Part shown: piece after piece, positions 58,906 through 64,000 of the stretch
How positions within the stretch are numbered: position 1 is the first letter of the stretch
How the letters are laid out: each line of letters begins with the position of its first letter
From: Lepeophtheirus salmonis
Lineage: Eukaryota; Arthropoda; Copepoda; Siphonostomatoida; Caligidae
DNA: 64,000 bases
Assembly (NCBI RefSeq): GCF_016086655.4
Contig: NC_052135.2
Location: 53,865,671 to 53,929,670, forward strand
Direction of reading: 5' to 3'
Made by a program: the position numbers and the translations under genes
The notes under the pieces: model-generated
Seen by the model: the letters and a program-made list of their open reading frames with translations, nothing else
Databases searched by the model: none
Told to the model about the DNA's origin: nothing

Positions 58906-59636
58906 ATGATATAATTAAAATAGAACAACTAATCGATTAACTTTTGTTCATTTTAAATAATAAAACAGCTGGTTTTTTGGACAAAAATATGGTTATGCTT
59001 CCACAACTCAATGAACACTCTTTTTTTCCAAAAAGTATTTTCATAAATTATTCATATTTTGAAAAATAAAATTTTTAAACTCCCAATATGTTGCTGACCC
59101 CAAATTTTTTTTGAATAGGTTTAAATATGATGAATAATTTACATAATATTAAAAAGAGAAACAGACTATTTTGATCGATTACTTCCATGTTTTGTACTAT
59201 GAAATTTTCTTAGAGTAATAAGTTAACAAAACAAACAGAGTATGACAGATTTTGACTTCACTTATTTCTATCAGTGTATGTATTTACATTGTGAAAACTT
59301 GACTTTATATATATTGCAGAGAATTCTTAGAGTCCATATTTTAGTTTCTTTTCAAGGGAATGGCTTTACAATAAAATGAGTAATCATTTTATAGCGTGAC
59401 TCTAATGAAATTTACTCACCAACGAACAAACAACACCATTTTTGATAGACCATAGCAACAAATAAAACTTGAATATGACTATATTGTATAATTATTATAC
59501 GAACAGGAGTCTGACATTGGCAATACTCTGCAATTCAATGTCTTAATGGAACAGCAGTAATATCTACAAGTAGCTTTTTTATATTGAGAAGTTCTGTAAT
59601 GTTTATTTATAACTTTACAATAAAAAAAGCTACTTA
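58906..59636. other. AT-rich spacer
   Basis: No recognised feature. Confidence 0.4.
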
Positions 59637-59969
59637 ATGGAAATTGAACACCAAAAAGAGGTATGGCTGGGCTCAAGAGGTCCATTGAAGTTGCCAAAAG
59701 GCAAATCAACGTCCATCATTGCCAGAAACTGCTCTGTGTACCGCAGTACCATTTCTAGAGCAATCAATGCGAACTTATGGTACAAGAGCTATGTACGTCC
59801 TAAGGATCATACACCTGTTCAAGATTTAATAAAGCTCACCAGAGAGGCTAGGTGTAAGAAGGGCATTTGTCATTCTTCTCAGATGAGAGGATATTAACTT
59901 TTGAAAAGACATTTATGCTTGGGAGATCTCGAAGTCCGTTAAAGCTGTCAAGTCACGGGTGGAGGCGTG
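59637..59969 (+). mobile_element. Tc1-like transposase relic with deleted core
   Basis: A plus frame of 86 codons from ATG 59637 reads MEIEHQKEVWLGSRGPLKLP, then KGKSTSIIARNCSVYRSTIS (first helix-turn-helix) and YKSYVRPKDHTPVQDLIKL, REARCKKGICH, the end of the DNA-binding domain. It then crosses a deletion into DIYAWEISKSVKAVKSRVEA and a stop, the C-terminal helix. The catalytic domain is absent. Only one stop and a shift separate the two parts, so this is a fairly recent deletion derivative. Confidence 0.75.
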
Positions 59970-60321
59970 AAGTAATCGAAGAATAAAAATGTTTAGAATT
60001 GTTTCATGCTGCTTTTTTGTTAAAAAAAGTATTCTCAAAACCATTAATTAGGGATTTTTGATGCCTTACACTTTTTTTTTTCATTATGGTCTTATGTGAT
60101 TTTTTCTAGAACAATTTTGACCGACATTTCTGTCCAGACAGCTATCTTAGAACGTAGCACGCCGTTACCTCACTAAAAAAATTGACACTATGTTTTGTCG
60201 TCAGCTGTTTATGTATTTCTTTTTTTCCCTAATTAGTGTTCTGCACGTGCATTAGTTGAATTTGAATTATTTCATGTTCAAACGTGAATTTTTTGACAAT
60301 TAAATAATAATTTATGGCCTG
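59970..60321. other. Spacer
   Basis: No recognised feature. It could include decayed upstream gypsy sequence, as it directly precedes the pol relic. Confidence 0.35.
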
Positions 60322-61596
60322 GAATTAGCCATTAATCTAGCGAAATGTAAATTTGGTGTAACGAAGATAGACTTTTCAGTCATAGTGTGAAGTCATCATG
60401 GATAACACCTCTCGCCGACAAGGTAACAACGACGCAATCTTATCAATTCCTGCGCAATCGCGCAAAAGTCCAATAGTTTATAAAGTTTTTAACATTTTAT
60501 CATCGATTTGTTCCTGGTATATCTAAACTTCTACGACCTTTCCTTCAATTACTTAAAGGAGCTCCCCGAACCAAAGCTTCTCTTATCAAATTAAGAATTG
60601 AGCCTAATATGGAATTAAAAGAATAATTTAATCGTTTGAAATCATCATTAGATAATGCTACCTTACTTGTACATTCGATTCCCGACTCACATTTAGCTCT
60701 TTCTGTCGATGTTTCTGACATGGCGATTGGGGACGTTTTACAACAACTTCAAAACAGTACATGGAAACCCTTATCTTCTTTTTAAAGTAATTACACACAC
60801 CCAAACTAAAGTATAGTACATTTGATCGAGAATTACTATCTAAACATTCATCTATAAGACATTTTCGAAATATTGTGGAAGGTAGAGAATTCACTGTCTA
60901 CACAGCTCACAAACCTTTAACATTTGCTTTCACTAAAGTTTTGGATCCCTGGTCTGCACGTAAACAAAAACACCTTTTATATATATAAGAATATACCAAG
61001 GATATTCAAAAAATGTCTTGAAAAAATAACACTGTTGCAGGAACATTATCAAAGATTAATATGGGTGCATTACCTATGATTGAAATTCAGTCTTTGAGTT
61101 TTGCACAATCTTAAGCCAAAGAGGAAATGTCCTCCTACCGCACAAGTAAATCCCAAACTTAAATTATCTGAGGTAGATTTTGGTTCTTCAAACAATCCAT
61201 TTTTGCTTCTATTTTTCATATCAGGCTCCACTCCACACCCATTAATTCATCAGTCTTTGAAAATGCCAGTATTTGATATTATGCACTCGATATCACATCC
61301 ATCAGCTCGTTTTTCCGAGATACTTATAACAATAACTATCTCTGGAAGGGTATGAAGAAGGAAAATAAACTCTGGGTTTAGCAATGTACTATATGTCAAA
61401 TGTAGACAGACTTACTAGATCGACAGGCATCCAGATTCCAATTCCTACTTCACATTTGTCACATATTCATGTATATCTAGTGGGCCCACTGCCCTCTTCT
61501 CGCAGATTCTCCCATCTTTTTACAATTATAGACCGTTTTTCGCGTAAGTCAGGAGCTATTCTGATCTCCGACACAAGTACAACAACATGTGCATGA
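60322..61596 (+). mobile_element. Ty3/gypsy retrotransposon pol relic (RT thumb, RNase H, integrase)
   Basis: Broken forward frames follow the Ty3/gypsy order. The reverse transcriptase end reads INLAKCKFGVTKIDF. The RNase H domain shows LSVDVSDMAIGDVLQQ (60702 onward, first Asp kept) and TAHKPLTF (60902), where the usual Asp is Ala. The integrase zinc finger includes FDIMHSISHPSARF, then WKGMKKENKLWV, a stop, and QCTICQM. The integrase core begins HIHVYLVGPLP, where the first catalytic Asp is Tyr (61474), followed by FTIIDRFSR. The fragment ends soon after. Gag, protease, the RT palm, LTRs and the rest of integrase are not found. Many stops make it dead. Confidence 0.85.
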
Positions 61597-62027
61597 GCAT
61601 TGTGTTTACATTGGATAACACGATTTGAAAAAAAAATAACGTTGATTTTTGATTTTATAACTTCAAAGTACAACAAAAGTAAATTTAATTATTAGTAGTA
61701 TGATCGAATAACATGTTACTTCAATGTATGCATATAATGATCATTAATTAATGCAATTTATAAAAAATATTACCACATATAAAGGTAAACTCTGATTATT
61801 TTACCCATATGACATGAAAAATAATATATTGTTCTTAGATAAGTTGTTAAAGCTAAGAGTGTAAAAACAATATTGATGGTGTCGTAATATCGTAATAAAT
61901 TATATTAAATATGCATATATAAAATGTATTATCTTTCGTCAAATTGTCCTAGAACTAAAACAGATGTTTAGAAACTTGAATCATAGGAGTTGCTGGTATG
62001 TAACGAAAAAGAAGAAAGAAACTGAAG
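61597..62027. other. AT-rich spacer
   Basis: No recognised feature. Confidence 0.4.
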
Positions 62028-62088
62028 AAGAACACAGTAACCCTGACAATTTGAAGAATGTTTTGGAGAAGAGGAACGTAGCTGTCAT
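62028..62088 (-). repeat. R1 reverse copy, part 1, split by a MITE
   Basis: In reverse complement: gacagctacgttcctcttct, then attcttcaaattgtcagggt and tactgtg. The copy resumes at 62327 after the MITE. Confidence 0.7.
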
Positions 62089-62318
62089 TAATGGTGTGTC
62101 AGTACTTATTTAGGACCAAAGACTACAGTTATGTCTCGGCTCAGTCTAGTTCAGTCTCGTATATCAGTCCTAAAAACTATTAAAGTTCAGTTATTTGATG
62201 ACGTCACTAAACTGGATTTTTTTTTCTTAATCAGTTTTATTACTCACAGTCCAAAGGAGTGATAAGACCATTCCAAAGACCAGACTGGACCGAATAAATA
62301 AGAACTGAAACAGCATTA
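62089..62318. mobile_element. MITE family M1 copy nested in R1
   Basis: A 230-bp element with TIRs taatggtgtgtcagtactta and, in reverse complement, taatgctgtttcagttctta. The adjacent octamers gctgtcat (62081-62088) and gatgtgat (62319-62326) agree at six positions and the interrupted R1 sequence continues on the far side, so the borders are well placed. The interior again has agtcc/ggact and gatgacgtcac blocks. It is non-coding. The 8-bp duplication suggests mobilisation by a hAT-type transposase. Confidence 0.8.
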
Positions 62319-62326
62319 GATGTGAT

Positions 62327-62400
62327 GGCGTTTTATTCGATTAACTACATTCAGCAACAAAAGGAAAGACATAAACACAATTCCCACTCCGTATCCAACA
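62327..62400 (-). repeat. R1 reverse copy, part 2
   Basis: The text ggcgttttattcgattaact continues the reverse R1 sequence (compare the reverse of the 49520-49540 block cagctacaag / gatataatgaaacacc). It fades out near 62400. Confidence 0.55.
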
Positions 62401-62484
62401 AAAACTGTTGATGTACAATTATACTCTTAAGACTTATGACCGCCAAAAATCCTTTGTGCAAACTTCTGTGTTTCATAAGCACAC

Positions 62485-62894
62485 TAGACCTATTCTAAAA
62501 TATACTTTTTTGAATTTTGATATGTTTCTGCATTTTTCACCATGCTTTAAGATATAAAAAAGCTTGAAAATCATTTTTTAGGGATATAAGTAGGTCTTAT
62601 ACCCTGCCTCAACTAGATGGTTCTCTTTACCTTCATTTTACTTGATAGTCTTAATACTTAGATAGTTAAATATATAAAAAGTATTATTCAAAAATGTGTT
62701 TTATACGTTTTTGTCCAAAAACTATACAAAATCATCAAAAAAGGTATTTTGGAAAAACTTTAAGGTCCATGACGTAGGGTATAAGACATACTTAGATCCA
62801 TAAAAAAATATTTCTGAGCTTCTCACATCTTAAAGCATGGAAAAAATGCAGAAACATATTATAGTTCAAAAAAATATATTTTTGAATAGGTCTA
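62485..62894. repeat. Large inverted repeat (foldback-like), arms about 120 bp
   Basis: The left arm 62485-62605 starts tagacctattctaaaatata and ends taggtcttataccctg. The right arm 62775-62894 starts tagggtataagacatactta and ends tttttgaataggtcta. Matching inner blocks include tgtttctgcatttttcacca / ggaaaaaatgcagaaacata and catgctttaagat / catcttaaagcatg. The loop is about 170 bp. No coding sequence is present. It could be a foldback transposon or a young local inversion-duplication. Confidence 0.75.
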
Positions 62895-62922
62895 AAACAC
62901 ACCCACGAGTGGGTGTGTTTTA
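62893..62922. repeat. 30-bp near-perfect palindrome
   Basis: taaaacacacccac is followed by ga and by gtgggtgtgtttta, which is two perfect 14-base arms around a 2-base centre. It abuts the right arm of the large inverted repeat. It could extrude as a cruciform. No terminator role is implied in this eukaryotic context. Confidence 0.85.
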
Positions 62923-62934
62923 TCATTAGCGATT

Positions 62935-63060
62935 ATATTTTTGTAGATCACGAGGAGAAGGCGGGAGAGAGACCTATGTTATTCTTAATCAAGACTGTTC
63001 ATTAGCTGTTTGATATATATTTTTATTCTTACAGAAGGGGGGTGTAAAATTAATATCTAT
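62935..63060 (+). repeat. Diverged direct repeat, unit 1
   Basis: Shares with 63125-63260 the order atcacgaggagaaggcggga / acatgaggagaaggctggcg, ttattcttaatcaagac / ttacttaattaagaacc, tagctgtttgata / agctacttgttac, and a G-rich aggggggtgtaaaattaat / tgggggagaaaattaat end. Confidence 0.5.
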
Positions 63061-63124
63061 TTAGAGTTATGTTTTATCGAGATTTGTACAAGATCCTCCA
63101 AGGCATGAATAGCAATGTGATTTT

Positions 63125-63260
63125 GTGATTTTATGGAGAACATGAGGAGAAGGCTGGCGTGAAACTTCTGGTTATTACTTAATTAAGAACCAAGTTAATA
63201 TAAGCTACTTGTTACTTGATTTTTTTTTTTTTTTTTGTGGGGGAGAAAATTAATTACTGC
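63125..63260 (+). repeat. Diverged direct repeat, unit 2
   Basis: Second unit of the duplication, about 190 bp after the first. A T run of 18 or so lies before its G-rich end. Confidence 0.5.
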
Positions 63261-64000
63261 TATAAAGAGGAGATCTTTTAGATTTAAAATAGCACTAGTG
63301 GAAGGAAAGTTATATAATTAAATAAAAAATATAAATTTTTAGAAGAATTTACACCAAAGTTAAGCGATAATTCTTTTTATCAAAGGAGATATCAACCTTA
63401 CCATGATCTATTTAAGAATGAGCAATAAAAAAATAAAAGCACTATTCTTTTCACTAAACTGTGTTCTTTCTTCATGAATGAAAGCTTAGTAAAATAAAAA
63501 ATACAGCTGTTTTTCCAAACTACAAAATCTCACACGCAGGTTAGGTCATATTTTTTACATTTATTTAACTAATAAATGGCAAATTAAACCAAAATAAATC
63601 AATCCATCAAAATAAGAAATCAAGTTTATACCTCTGCGATTTAGTAGCAAAATACATATCCAGAAGGACTGTTTAACTTCCAGCGTGTTTGGAATACAGA
63701 TGAACGGTGTTTGTACTACAGAAAAACTCAGTATGATTTTAAACGATATTTAGGAATAAAAACATTATGAAATACAAAAAATCAAAGCTTAAAGTAAAGT
63801 TTTTATCAGAAGAAAATAATTTCATGGAGTAATTTGATTTTATCAAAAAAAAAAAAAATTTCTTCTTACTGCATGAAGTATGAGATTTTGTCCGATTTTG
63901 ACTGATTACAGAGCCCTGTACTGGTCATTCTTGTACATCAAACAGTGCTTATAGAGCGTTTTCACATTTGGGAGCATAAACAACCATTTTGTTATACCAA
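63261..64000. other. AT-rich spacer to window end
   Basis: No recognised gene or repeat. Confidence 0.4.

Noticed and set aside
62893..62922. Rho-independent terminator
   Set aside because: Eukaryotic AT-rich context, no gene upstream, 2-base loop and no functional reason; kept only as a palindrome.

Overview
This window looks like nuclear DNA of an arthropod, most likely a parasitic copepod of the sea-louse type (Lepeophtheirus or Caligus). The evidence is very high A+T content, long homopolymer and TA-rich tracts, no prokaryotic gene organisation, and many decayed Tc1/mariner transposons whose transposase remnants resemble those I associate with salmon louse. The organism call is an inference. 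I find no host protein-coding gene that I can support, no tRNA or rRNA gene, and no CRISPR array or operon. It is best read as a gene-poor intergenic or deep intronic stretch filled with old mobile elements.

Layout. 0-9 kb: two hAT-like terminal-inverted-repeat (TIR) elements (235-1238 and 4136-5288), a small MITE (1826-2081), two copies of an unclassified dispersed repeat here called R1, a deleted mariner (6387-6813) and a Tc1-like relic here called family A (6948-7682). 9-25 kb: mostly unannotatable AT-rich DNA, a direct-repeat pair (14193/14707), Tc1-like tails (15.2 and 17.7 kb), an 875-bp mariner (21942-22816) and a non-LTR retrotransposon fragment (22.9-23.9 kb). 25-38 kb: Tc1-like relics (25.0, 26.4, 30.6, 34.9 and 35.6 kb), a TA-flanked mariner derivative (28981-29539), a tRNA-derived SINE (32958-33176), a hAT-type element with an imperfect 8-bp duplication (33711-34282), a short GC-richer tandem repeat (35812-36110) and a larger mariner relic (36235-37210). 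38-53 kb: Tc1-like relics (40.2, 42.0, 44.2, 50.9, 51.5 and 52.5 kb), many R1 copies and a mariner leader (46.8-47.1 kb). 53-64 kb: a MITE, a second SINE (56633-56846), a TA-flanked mariner-like MITE (56869-57221), a mariner relic with lost catalytic residues (57.8-58.9 kb), a Ty3/gypsy pol fragment (60.3-61.6 kb), a MITE nested in an R1 copy (62089-62318), and a large inverted repeat beside a near-perfect palindrome (62485-62922).

No element in the window appears able to move by itself. The transposase and integrase relics carry stops, frameshifts, internal deletions or substituted catalytic acids. A recurring pattern is internal deletion that joins the DNA-binding N-terminus or an early segment to the C-terminal tail, sometimes with the TIRs kept, which is the usual route to MITEs. 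The most interesting unexplained material is R1 (at least 13 fragments in both orientations, no recognised coding capacity), the SINE pair with recognisable tRNA-like promoter boxes, the 110-bp tandem repeat and the 62.5-kb foldback structure.
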